DNA from: an uncultured Bacilli bacterium
GTDB taxonomy: Bacteria; Bacillota_I; Bacilli_A; RF39; UBA660
Direction of reading: 5' to 3'
DNA length: 64,000 nt
Assembly: GCA_934167485.1 (NCBI GenBank)
Contig: CAKPKL010000006.1
Coordinates: 54,632 to 118,631 of the forward strand
Of this stretch, positions 43,646 through 52,341 are shown piece by piece (the first letter of the stretch is position 1; each line of letters starts with the position of its first letter). The notes below the pieces were generated by a model. The model had not been told where the DNA came from, made no database searches, and saw only the letters and a list, made by a program, of their open reading frames with translations. The position numbers and the translations under genes are program-made.

Positions 43646-43850
43646 AAAAAATCCATGAATTACAAGGACGAATTGATCGTGGTGCCACCTTGCTTCATAG
43701 ATTTATCTATCTTTATACCTTTAACGCAGTAATGCGATTATTATACATTTGATGTCTTCTATATATATACTTATTAGTTTACACCTGCCACTAACTCTCT
43801 TTAAAAGTATTACATATATACTCCTTCAAACAAATACAACTATATTTTAT
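43646..43850 (-). promoter_or_regulatory. T-box leader of aspS (Asp)
   Basis: The leader shows Stem I with AGAGAGTTAGTGG and the paired ACTAATAAGTAT, a specifier candidate GAAGACATC holding GAC (Asp), the T-box motif AAGGTGGCACCACG, and a terminator CTATGAAGCAAGG with CCTTGTAATTCATGG and then TTTTTT. Uncharged tRNA-Asp would bind and prevent termination before aspS. Confidence 0.9.
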
Positions 43851-43900
43851 CACTCATTTAAAATAAAATCTAGTTTTTTTTATTATTTTTAAGTATTTTA

Positions 43901-43934
43901 ACTATACTAAAAAAGAATTGATTAATCAATCCAT
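43901..43934 (-). promoter_or_regulatory. Composite terminator-promoter element, copy 2
   Basis: The palindrome-based terminator GGATTGATTAATCAATTC with TTTTTT closes the pilin-like gene at 43935. TTGATT (43924-43929) and TATAGT (43901-43906) lie exactly 17 bases apart, giving a promoter for the aspS T-box leader. It matches copies at 6042, 45254 and 46921. Confidence 0.65.
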
Positions 43935-45221
43935 TTATCCTATTGTTATTGTTGCCCCTGTAATACTTTCATCAGTAAGTCTTGCTTCTATAAATGTTTT
44001 TGTTATTTCATCTTTTACTGTAATATTTGTTACTCCACTTCCCTGAAACATTCCATCATAGATAGTTGCTTTAGTAAAATCTGCTTTATTCATGTTTATT
44101 GTCTTTAAATTTATTGTATTTTGAAACATATAACTTACATCCTCTATAGTTTCTATATTAAAATTACTTAAATCTAATGTTTGTAAACTTTTACAATTTT
44201 GAAATATTGCCATCATATTAGTTACATTACTTACATCAAAATTGCTCATTTTTATATCTGATAATTTTTCACAGTTGGCAAACATTCCCTTCATATTTGT
44301 TACATTTGATGTATTAAAACTACTTAAATCCAAATTTTCTAAGCTTTTCAATCCTTGAAAAGTTTTCTGCATTTCAATAACATTTTTTGTATCAAAACCT
44401 TTTAAATTCAAAATTTGTAAATCATAACAGTTATTAAACATTGCATTCATATTTGTTACATTTGATGTATCAAAACTACTTAAATCCAAATTTTGTAACT
44501 TCTCACATCTTTGAAACATGACAAACATATTTGTTACATTTGATGTATCTAAGTTACTCAAATCCATAATTGTTACGTTTATATAAAAATTAAATAATTT
44601 AGTAGAATCTGGATTGGCCTTTACTCCTCCATCTTGTCCTATATATAACTCATATAATCCATTATTATCTTCATCTTTATACCATGCCATTATACTTCCA
44701 TTTTGATTCTCTGTTACATCAAAACTTTCTATTACATCTACTGGTACTTCATTTGTTGATACTGTTATTATTTTTTCTACTTGTGATTTTGTTATTTCAC
44801 TATTAAATACCTTTTGAGTTTCCCCATTTGTTGTATCTACTACCATTAAATAATCTACTGGTACTATACAATTTTCATCTTTGCTTTGTGTTATTTTATT
44901 TGAATCATATGCCTTTACATAACACTTATTATTATATTTTAATGCGAGTGCTACTTCTCCTTTTTTATTTACATATACTACTCCATTATCTGGTTTTGAT
45001 CCTTCTATTTTATCTATTACTTTATCATATAAATTACCTGTTGTTTCATTTGTTGTTGCATACATCTCTGCCATATCTACTAGACTATTTATACTTTGGA
45101 TGTTTGCCGATTCTTTACTATCTTCTATTATATCTAATACTATTGGGGTTGCGATTAATGCAATTATAGCTAGTATTACTATGACTGCTAATAATTCTAT
45201 TAAGGTAAATCCTCTTTTCAT
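43935..45221 (-). CDS. Pilin-like surface protein with seven DUF285 repeats
   Basis: The protein is 428 residues. The prepilin leader (KRGFTLIELLAVIVILAII), the globular domain to about 215 and the C-terminal tail are nearly identical to those of the protein at 4333. By eye about 92% of the first 215 residues match. The middle holds seven 26-residue DUF285 units, five fewer than the 4333 paralogue, exactly accounting for the 130-residue length difference. Such repeats usually present a surface for adhesion. It follows the GLUG-type gene on the same strand and is followed by the Asp T-box of aspS. Confidence 0.88.
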   Translation of the reverse strand: MKRGFTLIELLAVIVILAIIALIATPIVLDIIEDSKESANIQSINSLVDMAEMYATTNETTGNLYDKVIDKIEGSKPDNGVVYVNKKGEVALALKYNNKCYVKAYDSNKITQSKDENCIVPVDYLMVVDTTNGETQKVFNSEITKSQVEKIITVSTNEVPVDVIESFDVTENQNGSIMAWYKDEDNNGLYELYIGQDGGVKANPDSTKLFNFYINVTIMDLSNLDTSNVTNMFVMFQRCEKLQNLDLSSFDTSNVTNMNAMFNNCYDLQILNLKGFDTKNVIEMQKTFQGLKSLENLDLSSFNTSNVTNMKGMFANCEKLSDIKMSNFDVSNVTNMMAIFQNCKSLQTLDLSNFNIETIEDVSYMFQNTINLKTINMNKADFTKATIYDGMFQGSGVTNITVKDEITKTFIEARLTDESITGATITIG

Positions 45222-45253
45222 ACGATTCCCTCTTTCTTATTTTCACTATATAA

Positions 45254-45285
45254 ATTATACTAAAAAAAGATTGATTAATCAATCC
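45254..45285 (-). promoter_or_regulatory. Composite terminator-promoter element, copy 3
   Basis: The same palindrome, GATTGATTAATCAATC, with TTTTTTT closes the GLUG-type gene. TTGATT (45277-45282) and TATAAT (45254-45259) lie 17 bases apart and precede the 43935-45221 gene by about 30 bases. Confidence 0.7.
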
Positions 45286-45318
45286 AATTCTAGCTTTAAT
45301 AAATTAAATTTTATTATT

Positions 45319-46875
45319 TTAATTAATAGTAGTTCTAGAACCAATGGATCCCCATAAATTATTTATATCTATAACACCATTAATTGTAGATTCTGATGAT
45401 ACATTACTACAATTAATAATTGTATCATCATTAAGTCCAGAATTTCCTACACCACCAATTATTCCTCCTACACTACTAGATGCAGTAATTATTGATTTAG
45501 AATATACATTTGTAAAATAATTATTACCACCGTTATAACTTCCAACTATACCTCCTACAAATTCACCTGTTGCTTCTATTGTAGAGTATGATTCAACATT
45601 TTCTAATGTATTTCCTTTCTTAAATCCTGAGGAGGATCCAACTATTCCACCTAAAGAACTTTTACCTGACATTTTTGTATATGATTTACTATTTTTAATT
45701 ATTCCTATTCTTTGAACATGTCCCGCTATTCCGCCTATACTAGAACCATTACTTGTAATCAAGGCTTCTGATACTGAATTATCAATTATTGAATTATCTG
45801 ATATATGTCCTACTATACCACCCAAAGATAAATAATCAATTGTGTTTTCATTTTTTATTATTGAATCACTATAGGAATTTATTAATTCACTATTATTTAG
45901 TATTGATCCAATTACACCACCAATGCGCCAATAACTACCTGTAATTGAACTATTATAAGAATTTAATTTAACCATTTTTACATAATTATCAGCTGTCCCA
46001 ATAATAACTCCTGACTTTTGATAAACAACGATATCAATATTATCTACTACTATATTTGAAACATTGCTATTGTTTGCTATGTAACCACCTAAAATTCCTA
46101 TATTGTCATATCCTTTAATATATGAATCTTTTATTGTTAGATTATTTATTGTTGCTGTATCAACATACCCAAACAAGCCTAAATTTTGATTTTCCAATGA
46201 TTCCTCTAATGGTTTATTTATGTATATTCCACTTATTATATTATTGTTCCCTTCAAATGTCCCTAAAAATTTGTTATTGCTATTTCCTATTGGTGTCCAT
46301 TCTGTTCCTAGTTTATTTCCATCTTTATCATATCTTCCACCTAAGTCTAGTGATGAATCTAGTGATATTGTTTTTCCTGCAAATTTTTCACCACTATTTA
46401 CTTTCTGGGCAACCCATGCGAGTTCACTTGCTTTTGTTATATGATAAATACCATTACTATCTTCTGTTACCTCTTTTATCGTCTTTCCATCCCATTTATC
46501 TATTTTATTTAATTCTTTTCCTGTTGTTACTTTTTCACTTTGTATTAATTTTATATCTTTTATTTGTCCTTGTTCTATTACTAATATTCCATATTCAAAA
46601 TTATAATTTTTTACATCTACTTTTATTTCTTTATTTTTATATTTTAGATTTCCTTTATTATCTATTATATATGTTCCATCTTCTAATCCGTCATTCATGG
46701 CACTTACAGCTATTGCATTCTCTGCTGCACTCTTATACATATTTACTGATTCTCTTATACTAGAGTTCTTGCTATCTTCTATTATATCTAGTACTATTGG
46801 GGTTGCGATTAACGCAATTATAGCTAGTATTACTATGACTGCTAAAAGTTCTATTAATGTAAATCCTTTTTTCAT
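45319..46875 (-). CDS. Pilin-like surface protein with GLUG repeats
   Basis: The protein is 518 residues. Residues 1-36 are identical to the 4333 protein's leader and helix, then the sequences part completely. A domain to about 150 precedes a WTPIGNSNNKFLGTFEGNNN block. From about 225 to 500 at least eight GLUG-type motifs recur (NLGLFGYVD, IGGVIGSI, LGGIVGHI, IGGIAGHV, LGGIVGSS, VGGIVGSY), as in Gram-positive adhesins and IgA-peptidase-like proteins. The end, NLWGSIGSRTTIN, has no sorting motif. It shows leader and ectodomain being combined as modules. Confidence 0.86.
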   Translation of the reverse strand: MKKGFTLIELLAVIVILAIIALIATPIVLDIIEDSKNSSIRESVNMYKSAAENAIAVSAMNDGLEDGTYIIDNKGNLKYKNKEIKVDVKNYNFEYGILVIEQGQIKDIKLIQSEKVTTGKELNKIDKWDGKTIKEVTEDSNGIYHITKASELAWVAQKVNSGEKFAGKTISLDSSLDLGGRYDKDGNKLGTEWTPIGNSNNKFLGTFEGNNNIISGIYINKPLEESLENQNLGLFGYVDTATINNLTIKDSYIKGYDNIGILGGYIANNSNVSNIVVDNIDIVVYQKSGVIIGTADNYVKMVKLNSYNSSITGSYWRIGGVIGSILNNSELINSYSDSIIKNENTIDYLSLGGIVGHISDNSIIDNSVSEALITSNGSSIGGIAGHVQRIGIIKNSKSYTKMSGKSSLGGIVGSSSGFKKGNTLENVESYSTIEATGEFVGGIVGSYNGGNNYFTNVYSKSIITASSSVGGIIGGVGNSGLNDDTIINCSNVSSESTINGVIDINNLWGSIGSRTTIN

Positions 46876-46920
46876 GTTTTTCCTCTTTCTGTTTTTACTT
46901 TCTTATTTTTAACTACATTT

Positions 46921-46952
46921 ATTATACTAAAAAAGAATTGATTAATCAATCC
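46921..46952 (-). promoter_or_regulatory. Composite terminator-promoter element, copy 4
   Basis: GGATTGATTAATCAATTC with TTTTTT closes the YebC-family gene. TTGATT (46944-46949) and TATAAT (46921-46926) lie 17 bases apart, before the GLUG-type pilin-like gene. Confidence 0.7.
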
Positions 46953-47665
46953 TATAATTCAACGTTATGATATACATTTTGTACATCATCTACTTCATCT
47001 AACATTGTTAACAATTTATTAAAAATTTCTAAATCTTCACCTTGTAGTGTTATTCTTTCTTTTGGTAACATACTTATTTCATCTACTGTAAATTCTACAT
47101 CAGGTTTTACATTTGATATAGAAGCCTTAATTTTAAATAAATCATTAGGATTACCAAAAATTAATATATTACCATCATTTTCTTCCATATCCACAAAATC
47201 TATTTCATTTTCTATTAAGGCATCCATAACTTCATCTTCAGATAATCCACTAAAACCTACAGTACAAAGATTATCATACATATAAGCAACGCTACCCATG
47301 CCACCCATTTTAACATGACATTTATTTACTACAGCTCTTACATCACTTACACTTCTATTAGTATTGTCAGTTAGACATTCTACCATAAGAGTAGAACCAT
47401 TTGGACCAAATACTTCATATGTTAATGTTTCATAATTTTCTCCAGCACCACTACTTACTTTATCTATAGCTCTTTTTATAACATCACTAGGAACTTGTTC
47501 TTTTTTTGCTTTTTCTATTAATCTTTTTAAACTTGGATTACCTTCTGGTGTAGCCCCTCCATTTTTAGCTGCTTGATATATTTCTTTAGCATACATTCCA
47601 TATAATTTACCTTTAGCTGCTCCGGTTTTAGCTTTAGCAGCTGCTATATTAGGAAATCTTCCCAT
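46952..47665 (-). CDS. YebC/PmpR family protein
   Basis: The protein is 237 residues. Motifs are GRFPNIAAAKAKTGAAKGKL, YAKEIYQAAKNGGATPEGNP, VPSDVIKRAIDKVSSGAGENY, YEVFGPNGSTLMVECLTDNTN and GGMGSVAYMYD. The family includes transcription regulators (PmpR) and, in recent work, a factor relieving ribosome stalling at proline stretches. The exact role of this member is not certain. It follows rnc on the same strand by 20 bases. Confidence 0.92.
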   Translation of the reverse strand: MGRFPNIAAAKAKTGAAKGKLYGMYAKEIYQAAKNGGATPEGNPSLKRLIEKAKKEQVPSDVIKRAIDKVSSGAGENYETLTYEVFGPNGSTLMVECLTDNTNRSVSDVRAVVNKCHVKMGGMGSVAYMYDNLCTVGFSGLSEDEVMDALIENEIDFVDMEENDGNILIFGNPNDLFKIKASISNVKPDVEFTVDEISMLPKERITLQGEDLEIFNKLLTMLDEVDDVQNVYHNVEL

Positions 47666-47685
47666 AAAATCACTCCATTCTCTTA

Positions 47686-48363
47686 TTAAAATTTATCAAA
47701 ATCCATATTTTGTGCTTTTGTAAGTGCATCATGTGCAGCCATTTGTTCTGCTTCTTTTTTACTATGAGCACTTCCTCTACCATATACAACATCATCTATT
47801 TTTACCTCTACAGTAAAAATTTTATCATGAGCTGGTCCTTGTTCATCTATTATAACATATTCTAAACTTTTTTTATCAGTTTGTACTAATTCTTGTAATA
47901 CTGATTTATAATCATCAAAGAAATCTATACTCTTATCTTCTATTAACGGAATAATATTTTTATAAATAAATTTTTTAACTTCATCAAAACCTAAATCTAA
48001 GTACATAGCGCCTATAAAAGATTCAAATATATCAGCAACTATTGCCTTTCTATATTTTCCTCCTCGTTCTTCTTCACCATGTCCTAATTTTAAATAATCA
48101 TTTAACCCTAACCTAGTTGAATATTCAAAATTGGCATTCTCACATACATAATGACTTCTATATTTCGTCATCTTACCTTCTTCATACTCAGTATTTTTAT
48201 ATAAATAATCGCTTATTATAAGTTCAAGTACTGCATCTCCCAAGTACTCTAATCTCTCATAACTTACACAATTATTTTCATTCGCATAACTTGTATGTGT
48301 TAAAGCTCTTTCATATAATTTAACATTTTTATAAGGTATATTTAATTTTTCTAGTAGTTCCAT
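47686..48363 (-). CDS. rnc: Ribonuclease III
   Basis: RNase III cuts double-stranded RNA, including rRNA precursors. The protein is 225 residues. The catalytic helix has the signature YERLEYLGDAVLELIISDYL. KAIVADIFESFIGAMYLDLG holds the second acidic site, and a double-stranded RNA-binding domain (DYKSVLQELVQTD, then GRGSAHSKKEAEQMAAHDAL) follows. I start at 48363 (GGTGATATAC upstream); the frame opens nine bases earlier. It precedes the yebC gene; ffh and smc are not nearby. Confidence 0.95.
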   Translation of the reverse strand: MELLEKLNIPYKNVKLYERALTHTSYANENNCVSYERLEYLGDAVLELIISDYLYKNTEYEEGKMTKYRSHYVCENANFEYSTRLGLNDYLKLGHGEEERGGKYRKAIVADIFESFIGAMYLDLGFDEVKKFIYKNIIPLIEDKSIDFFDDYKSVLQELVQTDKKSLEYVIIDEQGPAHDKIFTVEVKIDDVVYGRGSAHSKKEAEQMAAHDALTKAQNMDFDKF

Positions 48364-48459
48364 GTATATCACCTATAACATTATATCAAAAATTTTAAAA
48401 AATATAAATTCTTATTTTACTTTTTATCTCTTTTTTAGTATAATTATAATGGTGTTAAA

Positions 48460-48690
48460 ATGAAATACATACTAATTGGCTGTATAAGAGTGTATCAAAT
48501 GTTACCATTTAGTTGTCATAATAATTGTAAATTCATTCCTACTTGTTCTAATTATGGTATTGAAGCAATTAAAACTTATGGTAGTATAAAAGGCTCTTGG
48601 CTAACAATAAAAAGAATAATAAGGTGTAACCCTCTATCAAAAGGTGGTTATGATCCCGTAATTAAGGAGGAAAAATATGAAAAAAATTAA
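48460..48690 (+). CDS. yidD: Membrane protein insertion efficiency factor YidD
   Basis: The protein is 76 residues. It contains the full YidD motif set: [53 protein letters not shown] and YDPV. YidD helps YidC-dependent insertion, and yidC/rpmH/rnpA usually lie nearby but not here. The ATG at 48460 is preceded by GGTGTT only. A TATAAT with a TTTACT 17 bases upstream (about 48420-48448) would be its promoter. It overlaps the lipoprotein gene by 14 bases. Confidence 0.92.
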   Translation: MKYILIGCIRVYQMLPFSCHNNCKFIPTCSNYGIEAIKTYGSIKGSWLTIKRIIRCNPLSKGGYDPVIKEEKYEKN

Positions 48691-49534
48691 AATTTTAATA
48701 TGTGCTTTTGTGATACTATGTACTTTTGGGTGTTTTAGAAATGATTCTATGGAGAATGTAAAGATTGCAACTTCTGTATATCCTATACAATATGTAGTTG
48801 ATGTTTTGTATGGGGAACATAGTGAAATTAACAGTATTTATCCAAATGATTCAGATATTGAAAACTTTAAAGTTACAAATGTTTTGTTGAACCAATATAA
48901 TGATAGTGATTTGTTTATTTTTAATGGTTTATCCGAAGAAAAAAATTACGTTAAAACTATGCTTAAAAATAATGAAAATTTAAAAATAATAGATGTTACT
49001 TCAAATATGCAGTATGATTATGAAAGTGAAGAATTATGGTTAGATCCAAATAATTTACTTACAATAGCAAATAACATTAAAAAGGGATTTGAGGAATACA
49101 TAAAAAGTACTTATTTAATTAATGAAATTAATGAAAACTATGACAACTTAAAAATGGAATTAACTAATCTAGATGGAAAATATTATTCAGCATTTAAATC
49201 TTCAAATGTAACAAGTATTATAGTTAGTGATGACTCATTAAGATTTTTAGAAAAATATGGTATTAAAGTTATATCTATTGATCCTAAATCAGCAACTGAT
49301 AAAGATTTAGTAAGTGCGAAAGAATTAGTTAATAGTGGTATGTGTCACTATATATTTACTAAATATGGAAATAATAATACTGAAGAAATTCAAAATTTTG
49401 TAAATGAAACTGGTGTAGAAAAATTAGATATTTATACATTCACTAATCTATCTAATTTAAATGTAGAAAAAAATGATTATTTAACTTTAATGAATCAAAA
49501 TCTAGAAAATCTTAAATTAGAATTATATAAATAA
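48677..49534 (+). CDS. ZnuA-like lipoprotein lacking the metal-binding histidines
   Basis: The protein is 285 residues. A lipoprotein signal peptide (residues 1-20) ends at Cys in TFGCF. The ZnuA/AdcA fold follows: [49 protein letters not shown] and [18 protein letters not shown]. In metal-binding relatives these sites read DPHxYE, DPHxWLDP and a His before the AFxYL segment; here all three histidines are missing ([23 protein letters not shown]). It may bind a different ligand or be a non-transporting partner. Start has AAGGAGG inside yidD. No ABC permease or ATPase gene adjoins. Confidence 0.8.
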   Translation: MKKIKILICAFVILCTFGCFRNDSMENVKIATSVYPIQYVVDVLYGEHSEINSIYPNDSDIENFKVTNVLLNQYNDSDLFIFNGLSEEKNYVKTMLKNNENLKIIDVTSNMQYDYESEELWLDPNNLLTIANNIKKGFEEYIKSTYLINEINENYDNLKMELTNLDGKYYSAFKSSNVTSIIVSDDSLRFLEKYGIKVISIDPKSATDKDLVSAKELVNSGMCHYIFTKYGNNNTEEIQNFVNETGVEKLDIYTFTNLSNLNVEKNDYLTLMNQNLENLKLELYK

Positions 49535-49550
49535 AAAGTTTCAAGTATGA

Positions 49551-49580
49551 CTATATCGATAATTAATCGATGTAGTTTTT
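49551..49580 (+). terminator. Terminator of the ZnuA-like gene
   Basis: CTATATCGA and TCGATGTAG pair around TAATTAA, with one G-U, followed by TTTTTATTT. Confidence 0.7.
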
Positions 49581-49640
49581 ATTTATCTATATCCAGGTGT
49601 TACGTTCTAATATCCTCGATATATTAATTTTAACCTATAA

Positions 49641-49676
49641 AAAAGTCTACACTTTTTTTGTGTAGACTTTTTCAAA
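49641..49676. terminator. Strong bidirectional terminator before the TPM-domain gene's end
   Basis: AAAAAGTCTACAC and GTGTAGACTTTTT form a perfect 13-bp stem around a T-rich loop, flanked by A and T runs. It ends the TPM gene on the minus strand and backs up the yidD operon on the plus. Confidence 0.85.
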
Positions 49677-49695
49677 TCTCTTATTGTGTGCTCTT

Positions 49696-50619
49696 TTAAA
49701 ATTTACCTGAAGCTCCTCCTCCACCAAAGGAACCTCCACCACCAGAAAATCCTCCACTAGAGAATCCTCCACCACTTGAGTGACCACTATATCCACCATG
49801 TGAACGTCCACTATATCCACTACCTGAACCATCTAGATTTGTTGCCATTACTACTATAAACGCAAAAGGATTAAACATAAATAAGCAAGCTAGATTTGCT
49901 AGATTGTATTGTAAAAGTATACCAAACAAAGTAAAACAAATTATAAAATATAAAATTGATATTAATACTTTTAATATTTTTTTCTTACCTATAATTATTC
50001 TACATGTAATTCCTAATGTAATTCCAATAATAACTCCTAGGAATGAAATAGCAAAAAATGCATCTGTTTCTACTGTATTTTCATTTCCAATAGGTTTATC
50101 ATAATCTAAACTTAAATTATTTGCTTCAACTATTTCTCCATATATAGCATCATAACCATTTTTGATTCCTTCATTCCAATTATTATTTTTTAAATATGGA
50201 ATCATATATGTATCTCTTATTCTACCCGCTTTACCATCATTAATTATTCCTTCAAGGCCATATCCAACCTCTATTCTAAGTTCCCTATCTTCATAAGATA
50301 TCAAAATAAGAATACCATTATTTTTTTCTTTATCACCAATACCTGCAGCACGTGCATATCTTAGAGAATAATCTTCAATACTCATGCCTTCTAGATTATT
50401 TACTGTCGTAACAACTATTTGTGTTCCATCTATAGAATGAAGCGCTACACTTTTATCCATTATGTATGTTTTTGTTTCTTCACTTAATATATTAGCATAA
50501 TCATTTACATAAAAATCACTTGTTGGTTTTACTATAGCTTTTATTTTTGTTGTAAAAATTAAAAATAAAAGAATAAGGATTAAAAACTTAATCCTATTCG
50601 AAATCAACTTCTGGAACAT
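49696..50619 (-). CDS. TPM-domain (YgcG-like) membrane protein
   Basis: The protein is 307 residues. A signal/anchor segment (about 9-28) precedes the TPM domain (VNDYANILSEETKTYIMDKS, TQIVVTTVNNLEG, NGILILISYEDRELRIEVG, YGLEGIINDGKAGRI). Two further helices lie near 185-235, and the tail is Gly/Ser-rich (GGGFSSGGFSGGGGSFGGGG). TPM proteins pair with LemA in the envelope; the function is uncertain. I use ATG 50619, with AAGGAAAG upstream; it overlaps lemA by 26 bases, and the frame opens at 50667. Confidence 0.83.
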   Translation of the reverse strand: MFQKLISNRIKFLILILLFLIFTTKIKAIVKPTSDFYVNDYANILSEETKTYIMDKSVALHSIDGTQIVVTTVNNLEGMSIEDYSLRYARAAGIGDKEKNNGILILISYEDRELRIEVGYGLEGIINDGKAGRIRDTYMIPYLKNNNWNEGIKNGYDAIYGEIVEANNLSLDYDKPIGNENTVETDAFFAISFLGVIIGITLGITCRIIIGKKKILKVLISILYFIICFTLFGILLQYNLANLACLFMFNPFAFIVVMATNLDGSGSGYSGRSHGGYSGHSSGGGFSSGGFSGGGGSFGGGGASGKF

Positions 50620-51160
50620 CTTTTGAACTTTCCTTTGCTTCAAAGTATTCTTTTTCATCAAAACCAAACATACTTGCTAATATATTTTTTGGAAAACTTT
50701 TAATAGTTTTATTATAATCTTTAACAGCATCATTATAATCTCTACGAGCTACTGCTATTCTATTTTCTGTACCAGCTAACTCATCTTGTAAACTAATAAA
50801 ATTAGTATTAGCTTTTAAATCTGGATAATTTTCTACAATTACAGCTAAAGCATTTATGGCATTAGTAAGTTCTTCATTAGCATTTGCTTTATCTTCTACA
50901 CTTTTAGCATTCAATAAATTTTCTCTTGCTTTTGTAACTTTATCTATTACTTTATCCTCATGACTTACATAACCTTTTACTGTATTAACTAAATTAGGAA
51001 TTAAATCAGCTCTTCTTTCTAATTGTACAGAAATATCTGCAAGTTTATTATCAACCTCTTCTTGTTTATTAACTAAACTATTATAAGTACCACCAAATAA
51101 CATTACTATAACAACTAATATTGCTACTACTATAATACCTACCTTTAAACCTTTATTCAT
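50594..51160 (-). CDS. lemA: LemA family protein
   Basis: The protein is 188 residues. A single N-terminal helix (about 6-25: VGIIVVAILVVIVMLFGG) is followed by the helical LemA domain: YNSLVNKQEEVDNKLADISV, QLERRADLIPNLVNTVKGYV and the ENRIAVARRDYNDAVKDYN segment. Start 51160 has GGTGATAAT upstream. It is coupled to the TPM gene downstream, a common LemA-TPM pairing in Bacillota. Confidence 0.92.
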   Translation of the reverse strand: MNKGLKVGIIVVAILVVIVMLFGGTYNSLVNKQEEVDNKLADISVQLERRADLIPNLVNTVKGYVSHEDKVIDKVTKARENLLNAKSVEDKANANEELTNAINALAVIVENYPDLKANTNFISLQDELAGTENRIAVARRDYNDAVKDYNKTIKSFPKNILASMFGFDEKEYFEAKESSKDVPEVDFE

Positions 51161-51244
51161 ATTATCACCTTCCATCTTAATTCTAACATAGTATTCTTTT
51201 GTTTACAATATAAAAATATAATTAATTTTATACTTTACATATTT

Positions 51245-52237
51245 TTATAATATTACCCCAAATATAATAGACAACATACTGGCTATTATTCCTATTAAAC
51301 AAAATATTTTAACTATTTCTCTTTCATTATATCCTTTTTTTTCAAAACTGTGATGTATAGGTGTCATTAAAAATAATCTTTTGTGAGTAAATTTATAATA
51401 TACTCTTTGTATTATACAAGTAAGAGTTTCTATTACAAATACTATTCCTATTAGTATAAGCAATATCTCATGACGAGTTAGAATTGCTATACTACCCATA
51501 GAAGCCCCAAGAGCAAGACTTCCTGTATCTCCCATAAATACTTTTGCTGGATTTAAATTAAATATTAAAAATCCTATTAATGAGCCTGCGAGCGCAAAAC
51601 AAAAGAGTGCTACTTCTTCATAGCCTTCTAACCATCCTGTGTTATATGTTATTATACCAAAAGTTATAAAAACTATTAATGATAAACTACCAGCAAGTCC
51701 ATCAAGACCATCTGTTAAATTAACTGCATTACTACTTGAAACAAGTACTAAAAGTATTACTATTCCATATAAAAAGCCTATATCAAGCTTAATTCCTAAT
51801 GTATGTATCCAAAGAAGAGGTTCATTACCACTTACCATAAATAAATAGAAAAATATTATTGCTACTATAACCTGTAATATAAATTTTAAACTTTCACTAA
51901 GTCCTGCATTATTATTTCTCTTTATTATCAAAAAATCATCTATAAAACCTATTAATGCATAAAATAAAAACGTTATAAGTACAATTAAAAGTGATGTGGT
52001 AATTTTTATTTTATTAAAAATAATCATAACTATAATAACAACTACTGTAGGTATTATAAATATTAAACCACCCATAGTAGGTGTTCCAACTTTACTTTTA
52101 TGTCTTTCTTCTAAATACTCACTTAATCTTTGTCCTGCTTTTAATTTTTTTAATATTGGTATTAAAACTATACCTAACATTATAGATAAAATTAAACTAA
52201 TCATCATAACAAGTACTGCTTTAGTAAGTATTATCAT
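51245..52237 (-). CDS. mraY: Phospho-N-acetylmuramoyl-pentapeptide transferase MraY
   Basis: MraY makes lipid I, transferring phospho-MurNAc-pentapeptide to undecaprenyl phosphate. The protein is 330 residues with about ten helices. Catalytic motifs are KVGTPTMGGLIFI, ALIGFIDDFLIIKRNN (DDxxK), SSNAVNLTDGLDGLAG (NxTDGLDGL) and VFMGDTGSLALGASMG, with IHHSFEKKGYNEREIV near the end. It stands apart from a mur/fts cluster here, with LemA downstream on the same strand. Confidence 0.95.
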   Translation of the reverse strand: MIILTKAVLVMMISLILSIMLGIVLIPILKKLKAGQRLSEYLEERHKSKVGTPTMGGLIFIIPTVVVIIVMIIFNKIKITTSLLIVLITFLFYALIGFIDDFLIIKRNNNAGLSESLKFILQVIVAIIFFYLFMVSGNEPLLWIHTLGIKLDIGFLYGIVILLVLVSSSNAVNLTDGLDGLAGSLSLIVFITFGIITYNTGWLEGYEEVALFCFALAGSLIGFLIFNLNPAKVFMGDTGSLALGASMGSIAILTRHEILLILIGIVFVIETLTCIIQRVYYKFTHKRLFLMTPIHHSFEKKGYNEREIVKIFCLIGIIASMLSIIFGVIL

Positions 52238-52341
52238 AATATCCCTCGATTAATTTTATTCTGTATATTTAAAAATAGGACAATAAATAACTTATATATA
52301 AAAATGTATAAATTTTTACAATTTATACATTTCTTAAAAAA

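Noticed and set aside
49647..49832. Minus-strand 61-codon frame at the end of the TPM gene
   Set aside because: It overlaps the Gly-rich end of the TPM protein in another frame and reaches across a strong terminator; the composition is low complexity.
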